Assembly: GCF_002312805.1 (NCBI RefSeq)
Contig: NZ_NMUA01000015.1
Span: forward strand, 48,569 to 112,568
Source of the DNA: Sphingobium sp. D43FB
Lineage (GTDB): Bacteria > Pseudomonadota > Alphaproteobacteria > Sphingomonadales > Sphingomonadaceae
Direction of reading: 5' to 3'
DNA length: 64,000 nucleotides
The notes under the pieces were generated by a model that saw nothing but the letters and a program-made list of their open reading frames with translations, was not told the DNA's origin and ran no database searches. Positions 52,200 through 60,238 of the stretch are shown one piece after another. Position 1 is the stretch's first letter; every line of letters starts with the position of its first letter. Position numbers and translations under genes: made by a program.

Positions 52200-52841
52200 A
52201 TGATGGAGAACCTCTTCGCCTTCGACCGCCGTCAGCTGGCACTCGATCAGGGCGCCGTCCTGTTGGAAGGCTTCGCGCTGTCGCTGGATCGCGTGCTGCT
52301 CGATGCAGTCGGCAGGATCGCGGAGGCGGCGCCGTTCCGGCACCTCGAGACACCAGGTGGCCGGCGCATGTCGGTGGCGATGACGAACACTGGTCGGCTT
52401 GGCTGGGTCTCGGACCGGCGCGGCTATCGCTATGACGAGATTGACCCGATAAGCGGACGCCCCTGGCCCACTATGCCGAAGGCATTTGCCGAGATGGCGC
52501 GAAACGCGGCGGCAGCGGCAGGCTTTGACGGGTTTGCGCCCGAAGCCTGTCTGATCAATCGCTACGAACCGGGTACGAAGCTGTCGCTGCACCAGGATCA
52601 TGACGAACGGAACCTCGATCAGCCGATCGTGTCTGTTTCGCTGGGGGTCGATGCTACCTTCCTCTGGGGCGGACAGACGCGTGGCGATCGGCCGCAGCGG
52701 ATCACGGTCCAAAACGGTGACGTGGTCGTCTGGGGAGGCCCGGCGCGTTTGACCTTTCATGGCGTCGACACCCTCGCCGACAGCGACCATCCGCTCACGG
52801 TCGCGCTGCGATACAATCTGACGTTCAGGACGGCGGCTTGA
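52200..52841 (+). CDS. alkB: AlkB-like Fe(II)/2-oxoglutarate dioxygenase
   Basis: 213 residues. HxD iron site HQDHDE (His131, Asp133), second His187 in LTFHGVD, and 2-oxoglutarate arginines in ALRYNLTFR (204, 210); substrate-side text INRYEPGTKLSLHQDHDERN is classic AlkB. It repairs 1-methyladenine and 3-methylcytosine by oxidative demethylation, best on single-stranded DNA. One of few plus-strand genes here, divergent from the 214-aa gene. Double ATG at 52200/52203. Confidence 0.92.
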   Translation: MMENLFAFDRRQLALDQGAVLLEGFALSLDRVLLDAVGRIAEAAPFRHLETPGGRRMSVAMTNTGRLGWVSDRRGYRYDEIDPISGRPWPTMPKAFAEMARNAAAAAGFDGFAPEACLINRYEPGTKLSLHQDHDERNLDQPIVSVSLGVDATFLWGGQTRGDRPQRITVQNGDVVVWGGPARLTFHGVDTLADSDHPLTVALRYNLTFRTAA

Positions 52842-52842
52842 T

Positions 52843-52995
52843 CTAGCCACCGACCAGACGAAAAATAGACGCGACGCAGTTGGAAATTTCCTCTGGGCCG
52901 AAGATGACCTCGCCCGCGAGCGATTTGCCCCGCGTGCTGGGGCGGTCCGCCCCGACATCGAGGGCAGGAAAATATCGCTCGTCACCGAGTCGCAA
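52843..52995 (-). CDS. possible small protein coupled to the DpdA-like gene
   Basis: A frame starting with TTG one base after the DpdA-like stop encodes 50 residues: LRLGDERYFPALDVGADRPS, TRGKSLAGEVIFGPEEISNC, VASIFRLVGG. The text is protein-like with no rare-codon look. TGA-A-TTG spacing allows re-initiation. It ends 1 bp from the alkB stop. No ATG start and no known family, so moderate at best. Confidence 0.4.
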   Translation of the reverse strand: MRLGDERYFPALDVGADRPSTRGKSLAGEVIFGPEEISNCVASIFRLVGG

Positions 52996-52996
52996 T

Positions 52997-54007
52997 TCAG
53001 GGGCGGGAACCATCCCGGTAGATGTCCGCAGCCCATTGCTCGATCCATGGCGCCGTCAGCTCGTCATGGTCGAGATCCCCGGCCTCGATGAGGTCGCGGA
53101 TTTCAGCGCGGGCCTGCGCGATCGCTGTCTCCCAGGCATCGGAAGGACCGTCTCGTGGCGGCGGCTGCCGCTGAACGGTCAGCTGGACCGGCCGCTCCGA
53201 CAAACGAGCGCGCTGGGCGCCGACCCACCGCTCCATGTGATCGGCCACGAATGCGTCGGTCTTGGAGATCCCGCGCCGCAGCGCGGCCCGGCGAGCGCCT
53301 ACGCCGTAGGCCTGGCTATCGATGGACGCGACGCGGTGCGCGAACGGGCGCAAGAACGGCAGGGCCGAGCCTTTGACACCAAAGGCATGCAGGCGGACAC
53401 CTGCCGGCAGGACGCGGTCGAGATGATCGATGACCGCGACGAGGCCTTCGGGACCATGAACATCCCGGCGACACATGCTGCCGACACCGAGGAGGGTGCC
53501 CGGCCGGATCATGCCCGACAGCGCATCGGCGCAGCGCTCATAGTCGCTTGGCGTGCGGCCCTGAATCACCGGCATCATGGTGCTGGCGATGCCGAAATCG
53601 TCTGCAAGCCGGCGGCAATCCCTGTTCGCGCGAATTGTTCGAGAGAGGCGGTCATCGACCTCTTCGCGGTCGCGGGCGATCTCTTGCTCGACGCAATAGT
53701 CAGCGCTGGCCCACCACCGGAAGGGATAGGCCGACGCGAGCGCGACATAGTCGGCGATGGTCCAGGGAAAGCCGCCATACCGTGCAGCGGCGACGAAGCC
53801 GGCCGAATCCAGGCAGAGTGCGGAGAGCCCTCGCGCGTTCTGGAGCTGGCGCGTTCGCCAACCCGCCCATTCCCGCCGACCACGTTTGATCGACCAACGC
53901 GATAACCCGTTTGCAGAGATAAGAGCTGGCTGCTGGAGGGCACGGGCACGCGCAAGGATCGGCCCTTCGCCCAGATGCGGCAGTCCAACGATGATATCGA
54001 TCGACAT
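52997..54007 (-). CDS. dpdA: DpdA-like DNA deazaguanine transglycosylase (TGT fold)
   Basis: 336 residues from MSIDIIVGLPHLGEGP; GGGGGAGGTGATTCCT gives the start. TGT-fold order: LISANGL, LCLDSAGFVAAARYGGFPWT (Asp67, as in DSGGF), PVIQG (146-150), GVGSMCRRD (174-182), LHAFGVKG (206-213) and ASIDSQAYGV (Asp230, probable nucleophile). This order matches phage DpdA proteins, which insert 7-deazaguanine bases into DNA. No tRNA-type Zn motif is seen. Divergent from the gene at 54092. Confidence 0.8.
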   Translation of the reverse strand: MSIDIIVGLPHLGEGPILARARALQQPALISANGLSRWSIKRGRREWAGWRTRQLQNARGLSALCLDSAGFVAAARYGGFPWTIADYVALASAYPFRWWASADYCVEQEIARDREEVDDRLSRTIRANRDCRRLADDFGIASTMMPVIQGRTPSDYERCADALSGMIRPGTLLGVGSMCRRDVHGPEGLVAVIDHLDRVLPAGVRLHAFGVKGSALPFLRPFAHRVASIDSQAYGVGARRAALRRGISKTDAFVADHMERWVGAQRARLSERPVQLTVQRQPPPRDGPSDAWETAIAQARAEIRDLIEAGDLDHDELTAPWIEQWAADIYRDGSRP

Positions 54008-54091
54008 AGGAATCACCTCCCCCCAGCTGTGTCGCAGGTCGCTTGACCGTTGCACTTGTTCACGTTACGTTCCTTTCGCTGGAGATTTGCG

Positions 54092-54580
54092 ATGAAACAG
54101 ACTGTTTTTCACGACCGATTTGATCTCGATATCACGCTGCGCGACGCAGCCCTGGACGCCGAGAACCGTCCGACGCGCCGCATGATTGCGAACGCCGCGA
54201 TCGGCATGGACGTCGAAGATGCCTATTATTCGGTCCGCGAGCTTCGCGAAGCGGTGGCCTGGACCCACGAGGGTGACGTGGGCGCAAAGCGCAAGCTGGC
54301 GGAGATCCTTGCCAATGACGGCGCGGACGATTTCCAGCGCTGCATCTACTTCTGTCTGGCGGGCCGCGGCGTGGTCGACATGCTCGACGACCTCGAATGG
54401 ATCGAAGATCTGTTGGAGCGTCGCGGCCGCGTTGCCGGCGAGGTTCGGCGGATGAAGGCCAGGCGGATGCCGCTGACCAACCCCTATGTGGCTGATGCTC
54501 CCGACGGACCGCTGGTCAAGCTGGACGGTGACTTTGAGCAAGGCCCTTCGTGGTGGGCCGATCCGTCGCTCACGGCCTGA
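54092..54580 (+). CDS. protein of unknown function, 162 aa
   Basis: MKQTVFHDRFDLDITLRDAA, then RMIANAAIGMDVEDAYYSVR, EWIEDLLERRGRVAGEVRRM and an acidic/tryptophan-rich end (EQGPSWWADPSLTA). GGAG precedes the ATG. Soluble, helical. Divergent from the DpdA-like gene with 84 bp between starts, so both may share a control region. TTGACC near 54041 could be a -35 element. Confidence 0.65.
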   Translation: MKQTVFHDRFDLDITLRDAALDAENRPTRRMIANAAIGMDVEDAYYSVRELREAVAWTHEGDVGAKRKLAEILANDGADDFQRCIYFCLAGRGVVDMLDDLEWIEDLLERRGRVAGEVRRMKARRMPLTNPYVADAPDGPLVKLDGDFEQGPSWWADPSLTA

Positions 54581-54619
54581 TATCGTCGCGGAACAGCTGT
54601 TGTCCTCGCCCCACGGCGG

Positions 54620-55126
54620 TCATCGCTCGCATTGCAGTCGCTCCCCTCGCCGCCAGCGCGAGGGCTCGATCCAGCGTCCAGCGAGTGCCCCTGCCCTATT
54701 GGTCTTCGCTTGGGCAAATGCCGCCTCGTAGCGGGCGGCGCGCCTCGGATCGCCGCGAAGATATTGGGCCTCGGGGATAGCAAGGCCTGCACGGATCAGC
54801 CGCTCGCCAAGGTCGGCGCCATCGACCGTGACGGTGGCGACGGGACGGCTGTAGGTGCTGGACGTTGTGAGTTTGATCTCTGCGGTCTTGCCGCGAAGCA
54901 TGTTCGCAGCGAGATCCTGCGCTGCTTTGCCGCACTGCCAGCAGCCGTCGCGGCGTTCGCAGTATTGCCGGCGTTCGAAGGCATCGACGCCGAGAAGGCG
55001 AAAATCTACGGCCACGGTGTCACCATCGAGGGCGCGAGCCTTGGCTTCGAAGCTCTGGTTTGCCAGCACTTGGGAAGAGGCGCCGCACGAAGCCAAGGCG
55101 AGCACGGCAAGAAGGATCGCCCGCAT
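54620..55126 (-). CDS. staphylococcal-nuclease-like (SNase) lipoprotein
   Basis: 168 residues. A signal peptide with lipobox (MRAILLAVLALASC) precedes an SNase OB-fold: ARALDGDTVAVDFRLLGVDA, ERRQYCERRDGCWQCGKAAQ, TVDGADLGERLIRAGLAIPE and ARYEAAFAQAKTNRAGAL. The expected arginine/aspartate active-site pattern is partly present (DGDTV; R in FRLLGVDA). Exported SNase-like proteins are frequent on plasmids near conjugation genes. Start overlaps the 66-aa gene. Confidence 0.8.
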   Translation of the reverse strand: MRAILLAVLALASCGASSQVLANQSFEAKARALDGDTVAVDFRLLGVDAFERRQYCERRDGCWQCGKAAQDLAANMLRGKTAEIKLTTSSTYSRPVATVTVDGADLGERLIRAGLAIPEAQYLRGDPRRAARYEAAFAQAKTNRAGALAGRWIEPSRWRRGERLQCER

Positions 55127-55326
55127 CAGGAAACGATCTCGACTTCGACGTGAGCGTCGCGTGACGGAGACGTTGAGACGCAGAAAGGCTGTAGCGGATT
55201 GCCGGTTCGCACGATGCTGACGCGGCCCGATTGCGCGTCGAAGAGCCGGGATGCGACGCGGTGGGCGTTCTCGCGACTGCACAGGATGTAGCGCTTGGAC
55301 GAAAGGTCGGGGGATAGGGCAGGCAT
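55126..55326 (-). CDS. small accessory protein, 66 aa
   Basis: MPALSPDLSSKRYILCSREN, AHRVASRLFDAQSGRVSIVR, TGNPLQPFCVSTSPSRDAHV, EVEIVS. Its stop overlaps the SNase start, so the pair is coupled. Beta-rich. No family recognised. The AGAGGATCTGTC before the ATG is a fair ribosome site. Confidence 0.6.
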   Translation of the reverse strand: MPALSPDLSSKRYILCSRENAHRVASRLFDAQSGRVSIVRTGNPLQPFCVSTSPSRDAHVEVEIVS

Positions 55327-55368
55327 GACAGATCCTCTTTACGCAGATCATGGTCCGGGCAAGCCGGC

Positions 55369-55977
55369 TCAGGCAAATATTGTCTTGTGGACCCTGGTCA
55401 CCGGCACGATCGTCCATTCCCGCTCCATGAAGCGGCTGATTGCGTAGCCGTAGCGGCTCTCGGGATCTCGGAAGCTGAGGCGCCGGCCACGCTTCACGAC
55501 GATGAATTCGTCGCCGACATGGCCGTCAGAGAAGGTGAGCGCCGAAGCGAGCTTGATGCGGTCGCCGTCCTCGATCTTGCGGGCGCGTCGATCGAGATTG
55601 GCGCGGCAGCGACGGCGCCAGTCGAGCGCATATTCCCGGTCTGTGGGCGTCAGCAGAACAAGAATGCGACCAGGGCAGCTGTCCTCATAGGGGCCCATGG
55701 ACTCGTCCATATCCTTGTAACCGAAGTTCTCACCCGTCTTGCTTTTGGGATTCCACATCACCTTGCAGACGATCGCGAAGATGTCTCCCGCGACGCCATC
55801 GACCATGACCTGCGCGGCAGCGTAATAGGTGCGGTTCTGCGGGCAGGACGAAGCGAGCACCTTGAGCCCTTTGGTGATGCCATCGACATCTCGACTGTAG
55901 GTGAATTGCGCGTCCAGATACGCCTTGGCGGTCTCGTGGCCGCCCATGTGGTAACGGGACATTGTGAGCCAGCCCAT
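55369..55977 (-). CDS. DUF6927-type protein
   Basis: 202 residues from MGWLTMSRYHMGGHETAKAY; GAGGAG lies 9 nt upstream. Text: FTYSRDVDGITKGLKVLASS, AAAQVMVDGVAGDIFAIVCK, YKDMDESMGPYEDSCPGRIL, LTPTDREYALDWRRRCRANL. This matches the family labelled DUF6927 in plasmid accessory regions. Function unknown. Lies between ArdC/DUF5983 and the SNase block on the same strand. Confidence 0.75.
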   Translation of the reverse strand: MGWLTMSRYHMGGHETAKAYLDAQFTYSRDVDGITKGLKVLASSCPQNRTYYAAAQVMVDGVAGDIFAIVCKVMWNPKSKTGENFGYKDMDESMGPYEDSCPGRILVLLTPTDREYALDWRRRCRANLDRRARKIEDGDRIKLASALTFSDGHVGDEFIVVKRGRRLSFRDPESRYGYAISRFMEREWTIVPVTRVHKTIFA

Positions 55978-56005
55978 GCGGGATCTCCTCAAAGTTGGGT
56001 GAAAT

Positions 56006-56323
56006 TTACCAATCGTGGACCGGCAGGTCGTCGATCGGCGCGCAGTCGCGGTCGAACTGAATCCAGTCGGCGCCCGCGGCCTCGGCTACAGCGAGGCAGG
56101 TCTGAAGCGACAAGGGCATGGCATCGCGTCCGGGGGATCGAACCCAGATGAACCAACCATAGTCCTGCCAGCGCTCCGCGACGATCTGTCCCTGCCAGAT
56201 GGCAGGGTTCCCACGGGCCGCGATCGGAAGCGGATATTGGATGAGAGCGTCGATTTCCTTCGCGGTATTCTCATCGACATGGCCGGTCGAAAGACAGGCT
56301 AGGATGTGGGTTTCAAGTGCCAT
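56006..56323 (-). CDS. DUF5983 family protein
   Basis: 105 residues: MALETHILACLSTGHVDENT, AKEIDALIQYPLPIAARGNP, WQDYGWFIWVRSPGRDAMPL, DWIQFDRDCAPIDDLPVHDW. The STGH(V/I)-x-E-x-T start and W-(I/V)-x-FD-x-D end fit DUF5983, an accessory family often beside ArdC. It ends the ardC operon by position (14 bp after the ardC stop). Confidence 0.78.
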   Translation of the reverse strand: MALETHILACLSTGHVDENTAKEIDALIQYPLPIAARGNPAIWQGQIVAERWQDYGWFIWVRSPGRDAMPLSLQTCLAVAEAAGADWIQFDRDCAPIDDLPVHDW

Positions 56324-56337
56324 GGAGCATCTCTCCC

Positions 56338-57291
56338 TCAGGCGGCCTCGGCGAGACGCTCATCGGCCTCGGGCGACGGCGCAGCGCGCGTTTCCAATGC
56401 TGGTTCGTCACCGAACGCCAACAGATAGTTGAAGGCCTGCTCGGCCTTGGACGCAGCGTGGATGATGGCGGTCTTGTCCCCTCGCAGGATGCCCAACCAA
56501 TGCGCGACATAGCTGGCGTGACTATCGTGCAGCTCATTCGGCAGGCCGAGATGCGCGCAAACGAGCCCGCTGCCGAGCTCAGCGACCAGCTCTTCGAAAC
56601 TATATGCCTGGTCGCCGAACCGCTTGCCGAAGGTGCGCGCGAGGCGCTTGCTGCCGCCAGCCCAGTGCGTGGTCTCGTGCCCGCGAACCGAGGCATAATG
56701 ATCCATGGTACGGAATGAGCGCTGGTGTGGCATCTGGATGTAATCAAAGGTCGGCTGAAAATAGGCTTGGTCGCCGCCGTGCCGGACGTCGGCCGGGATC
56801 GCGTCGAAGAAGCGGTCGATCTCGGCCTGGTGGGCCGAGGGATCGATCGGCGCGGGCTCTTCAGCCGCCGGGTAGAAATACGCTGGCAAGCCGTCGATCT
56901 GATCGGCGTTAAACACGATGTAGTGGCGGAGGAAGCGGATGCTCCGCTCCTTTTCCGCGCCGGTGACCGGGTTGGCCTCGGTCTTCTTGAAGCTTGAATA
57001 ATAGACCGATAACGACCCGCTTTCGCCGCAGCGAACATGACCACCCAGAGCCTCGGCCTGGCGAAACGTCATCCAGTAGCGTGAGCGGTAGCCCTTCGCG
57101 TCGCCGATCGCCCAGAGGTAGAAAGTATTGATGCCCGTGTAGGGCGTGCCGCAGTGTCGCAGTGGACGTCCGCCGCTCCCCTGGACACGCCAGGGGCGGC
57201 TCCAGGGCGGGACGCCTTCCTCGAGCTTCTTGATGATGAGATCGGTGATCTCCGCCGCGACATCGCGGCTCGGTCGTGCATTTGCGGGCAT
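56338..57291 (-). CDS. ardC: ArdC-type antirestriction protein
   Basis: 317 residues. N-terminal ssDNA-binding domain (DVAAEITDLIIKKLEEGVPP, WSRPW, NTFYLWAIGDAKGY) and a C-terminal metalloprotease-like domain with HExxH: GHETTHW (His205, Glu206, His209) and EELVAELGSGLVCAHLGLPN. ArdC protects incoming single-stranded plasmid DNA from restriction in conjugation. It lies in the leading-region-like block beside SSB, DpdA-like and Mom-like genes. A perfect hairpin lies in its leader. Confidence 0.92.
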   Translation of the reverse strand: MPANARPSRDVAAEITDLIIKKLEEGVPPWSRPWRVQGSGGRPLRHCGTPYTGINTFYLWAIGDAKGYRSRYWMTFRQAEALGGHVRCGESGSLSVYYSSFKKTEANPVTGAEKERSIRFLRHYIVFNADQIDGLPAYFYPAAEEPAPIDPSAHQAEIDRFFDAIPADVRHGGDQAYFQPTFDYIQMPHQRSFRTMDHYASVRGHETTHWAGGSKRLARTFGKRFGDQAYSFEELVAELGSGLVCAHLGLPNELHDSHASYVAHWLGILRGDKTAIIHAASKAEQAFNYLLAFGDEPALETRAAPSPEADERLAEAA

Positions 57292-57321
57292 GACGATTGG
57301 CTCCAGCGAGCGAGCAAGAGG

Positions 57322-57349
57322 GGCCGCCGATGGACAAGCATCGGCGGCC
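57322..57349 (-). promoter_or_regulatory. perfect 11-bp hairpin in the ardC leader
   Basis: GGCCGCCGATG-GACAAG-CATCGGCGGCC (57322-57349), an exact stem with a 6-nt loop, 30 bp before the ardC start and 72 bp after the parB-like stop. The minus strand lacks a T-run after it, so an attenuator or protein site is as likely as a terminator. Confidence 0.6.
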
Positions 57350-57420
57350 AGTTGCCCAGGAGGAAAGTGAGCGATGGACGGGGACCGGCAGCGCGCCGCC
57401 GCCCCCCGTCACGGCGATGA

Positions 57421-59574
57421 TCAGGCAGCGACCGGCTCGAGCGCCACGTCGTCGGCCGCGGGCGTGTCCGATCCGGCATCGGTGACCGGCTCGCCGCCTT
57501 CGGACGGACCATCCTGGTCGATGCCGTCCCCGGCGATCGCCTGTTCGTCGGCTTCATCGAGATCGCTATCCTCGACATCGATGATGGCCTGCTCGTGCTG
57601 ACCGTCGAGGAACCGCATCGCGTTCGGAACCCACGCGAGCGCCGCTTCCTTGACCTCGGATTCCACGATGGTGTCGCCGGAGAAGAGCTTCTGGCAGCTC
57701 GCCGAGATTTCGGTCTTCTTGAGCGAAGCATGACGCCCGCTGAGCGCCGGTCCGCCGACCTCGTCGAGCAGACTGAGGATGCTGCCCTTGTTCACCCGAT
57801 CGAAGAAGTTCTCAGACGTAGGGCGCCACCAGCTAGCAACATCAATTTCGAGGATCGACGCCAATCGGTTGTGGAGCGGGGTCTGCTCGTTGCTGATGCC
57901 GGGCTTCGCTTCGAGCGAGATCGCCACGATGTAAGCGAGCCAGTTCGCCTTGCTGTCATCGTCGAGCGCCCGGAACCCCTCGAAGCGTACAACCTCGCTT
58001 TCGTGCTCGGTCCATGCAGCGTCGAGCCCTTCATGGGCCTCGGCCAGATAGTCCCGCGCACGCGACGTCGGCGTGTCGCCGGTATTGGGATCCTGCGGCC
58101 CGCTTGCGCGGATCGTGGTGCCGTACTTCGTCGCATTGTAAGTGTAACGGCCCGACGTTTTGGTGCGCGCATCGACCATCACGAACAGCGCATAGTCGAG
58201 TGCGAGCGCGGGCTGGGCGAGGATGCAGGAAGCCAGGATGTCCCGGCGCTGCATTGCCAGTTCGTCGTAAAGCCGCGAGCTGAGCGGTTTGCCACCAGGC
58301 GCAACGGCCTCGGGCCGATAGGTCGGTTCCGACGGCTCACTGCCACCGACGCGGAAGCCGCCAGAGGATCCTTCACCGCCCTCCCCTTCATCGCCTTCGC
58401 CATCACCGGGTTCATTGATGAGGATCTGCTGCTCGCTGTAATATTGCGTGTCGAGACGCATCTCGCCCTGCGGGGTCAGCAACAGAAATGCGCCGACGTG
58501 CGGCTTCAGCTCATCGGGAAGAACCGGAGCGCGGTTTTCGATCGCTTCGGCCTCGGCGATCAGGCCGTCATCCTCCTGGTCCAGGAGCTTGAACGCATCT
58601 TCGGAGAGCGAATCGTCCTCCATCTCGGCCTCGAGTTCACTACGGCGATCTTCGATTTGCGCGAGGCGAGCCGCCTGTTCCTCCGTCAGGGCCGGGGGCT
58701 GGAGGATCGTCCGATACAGGCCATGTGCCGCGTTATGCGCATAATTGCTGGCGATCGGACGGATCCAGGCGAGTCCTGTCTCATCACCGATGCGCTTGGC
58801 TTCGGTTTCCATGATCTCTCCGGCAAGCCGGTGCGCGATCTCGGGATTGACCCACCGGTCATTGCCGTCGGTGAAGAGGTCGCCGTCGATCTTGCCGCCA
58901 GCTTCCCGATATCGCGTCTCGCCGACCAGAACGGCGATCGGGTCACTCGCCTTGAGGGTCTCATTCGCAATGACGCGGCGGATCGTGTCTGCCGTGACGT
59001 AATTGTTCTGGTAGCCGGTCCAGACCAGGAGCTGCTTCTCCTGATTCTCGGTCGACGCATAGGCCTTGGCGACGTCGAGGGTGATCTCGCCCTTGCTCAG
59101 CGCTTCGAAGATCGGCTCGGCGAGCGATGCAAGCCGGAGGCGGCCTTCGACAAAACGGCGGGTGACGCCGAAGCGCTTGGCGACCGCGTCGATGTCACCG
59201 CTGGCACCGATGAAGTGCTGGAAGGCGCGGCATTCCTCCGCAGGGGTCATCTTGAGCTGGTGGAAGTTGGTGGCAGTCGATGTCTCGGACAGCTCCGCAT
59301 CGTCACCGGTCAGCACCATCACGGGTACATCATAGTCGGTCTCGACGATCGAGCCGCGCTCGGCCAGCAGGCGAAGGGCCCGCCAGCGGCGACCGCCGTC
59401 AAACACTTCGAAGGTACCGCGTGGCTTCTTGGCCGGCGTGACGAGCAGGTTCTGCAGGACGCCTTTGGCCTCGATGCTCGCGGCCATGGGTTCGATTTGA
59501 AGCTGCTCGTCCGGCGCGGTGCGAACATTGATCGGCGAAAGGCGCAGCTTGCTGAGTTTGATGGTCTGGATCAC
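57421..59574 (-). CDS. large ParB/Srx-domain protein
   Basis: 717 residues from GTG (VIQTIKLSKLRLSPINVRTA), after AAGAGGAG. ParB N-domain: IEPMAASIEAKGVLQNLLVT, FEVFDGGRRWRALRLLAERG, then MVLTGDDAELSETSTATNFH and an HTH (AVAKRFGVTRRFVEGRLRLA). A long middle and acidic C-terminus (EDSDLDEADEQAIAGDGIDQ) follow. More than twice the size of partition ParB; such giant ParB-like proteins are common on sphingomonad and rhizobial plasmids near ardC. No ParA is adjacent, so partition is doubtful. Confidence 0.82.
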   Translation of the reverse strand: MIQTIKLSKLRLSPINVRTAPDEQLQIEPMAASIEAKGVLQNLLVTPAKKPRGTFEVFDGGRRWRALRLLAERGSIVETDYDVPVMVLTGDDAELSETSTATNFHQLKMTPAEECRAFQHFIGASGDIDAVAKRFGVTRRFVEGRLRLASLAEPIFEALSKGEITLDVAKAYASTENQEKQLLVWTGYQNNYVTADTIRRVIANETLKASDPIAVLVGETRYREAGGKIDGDLFTDGNDRWVNPEIAHRLAGEIMETEAKRIGDETGLAWIRPIASNYAHNAAHGLYRTILQPPALTEEQAARLAQIEDRRSELEAEMEDDSLSEDAFKLLDQEDDGLIAEAEAIENRAPVLPDELKPHVGAFLLLTPQGEMRLDTQYYSEQQILINEPGDGEGDEGEGGEGSSGGFRVGGSEPSEPTYRPEAVAPGGKPLSSRLYDELAMQRRDILASCILAQPALALDYALFVMVDARTKTSGRYTYNATKYGTTIRASGPQDPNTGDTPTSRARDYLAEAHEGLDAAWTEHESEVVRFEGFRALDDDSKANWLAYIVAISLEAKPGISNEQTPLHNRLASILEIDVASWWRPTSENFFDRVNKGSILSLLDEVGGPALSGRHASLKKTEISASCQKLFSGDTIVESEVKEAALAWVPNAMRFLDGQHEQAIIDVEDSDLDEADEQAIAGDGIDQDGPSEGGEPVTDAGSDTPAADDVALEPVAA

Positions 59575-59593
59575 AGGGGTAACTCCTCTTGGC

Positions 59594-59642
59594 GTCCGGC
59601 AATTCCCGGACACCATCCCCGCTCCCCCTTCCCTCTATCCCA
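59594..59642 (-). promoter_or_regulatory. G-rich tract plus GAATTG hairpin leader of the parB-like gene
   Basis: Minus strand: GATAGAGGGAAGGGGGAGCG, GGGATG, then GTCCGG-GAATTG-CCGGAC (plus 59594-59611), perfect 6-bp stem, 20-37 bp before the GTG at 59574. Same order as at 52105-52145. Confidence 0.5.
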
Positions 59643-59813
59643 GGATCGCCTTGGGCCGATCCCCGTAGGTCGAGTTGATCACCCTGTGCTGCAACACAGC
59701 CCTTCGTCGCCCGAAGAATTTGGTCAAATCGGGTACTATTGGCTGGGCGTTGCACCGCCAGATACACAAACAACGAGCCATTTAGAGGCTGTATTACGCC
59801 CCCTCTCCGCCGC

Positions 59814-60014
59814 TTAGTATCCCGTGTGCGGATCCCAAAACTGGCCATTCCTCGGCGGCCATGAAGCGACCCCGGGAAGGTCGGCAGTTCGGACTTTGCT
59901 GCCCTTCCAAGGCCACCAATTGAACGACGGGTTAAACCAAAAGCCGCCGTTCAATCTCGGGGCGCTGAATGGCCTCGGTGTGTAGGACGGACCGGTAAGT
60001 CCCCTTTCGGGCAT
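59814..60014 (-). CDS. doubtful small protein, 66 aa
   Basis: MPERGLTGPSYTPRPFSAPR, then GGFWFNPSFNWWPWKGSKVR and SWPPRNGQFWDPHTGY. Very rich in Trp, Pro and Gly; no ribosome site. The rest of 59575-60238 shows only the parB leader hairpin. It could be chance. Confidence 0.25.
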   Translation of the reverse strand: MPERGLTGPSYTPRPFSAPRLNGGFWFNPSFNWWPWKGSKVRTADLPGVASWPPRNGQFWDPHTGY

Positions 60015-60238
60015 CAATCCGCATCAGCGGCCCTTCGTTCATTGGTCCAGGATTCGGCTCGTGAGTGACCGAGGATGCTCAATCCGGCCAATTTGTCGCG
60101 GCTAACCGCGCGCGCTTACGGCCACGATTGCAATCCCAATGCACTCGGAGCGATGAAGCCAAGGCGACCAAATCCGCAAGCCGATGCTATTTGTGACAAG
60201 GTTCACGCGCGGCGCGCCGCAAAAAGCCACCGACCAAT

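Noticed and set aside
57421..59574. Plasmid partition ParB
   Set aside because: The domain is ParB-like, but the size (717 aa), lack of parA and of visible parS repeats make simple partition unlikely; kept as ParB-like only.
57595..59817. 740-codon open frame on the plus strand
   Set aside because: Opposite the parB-like gene, with no recognisable domain; the minus-strand frame has clear ParB motifs.
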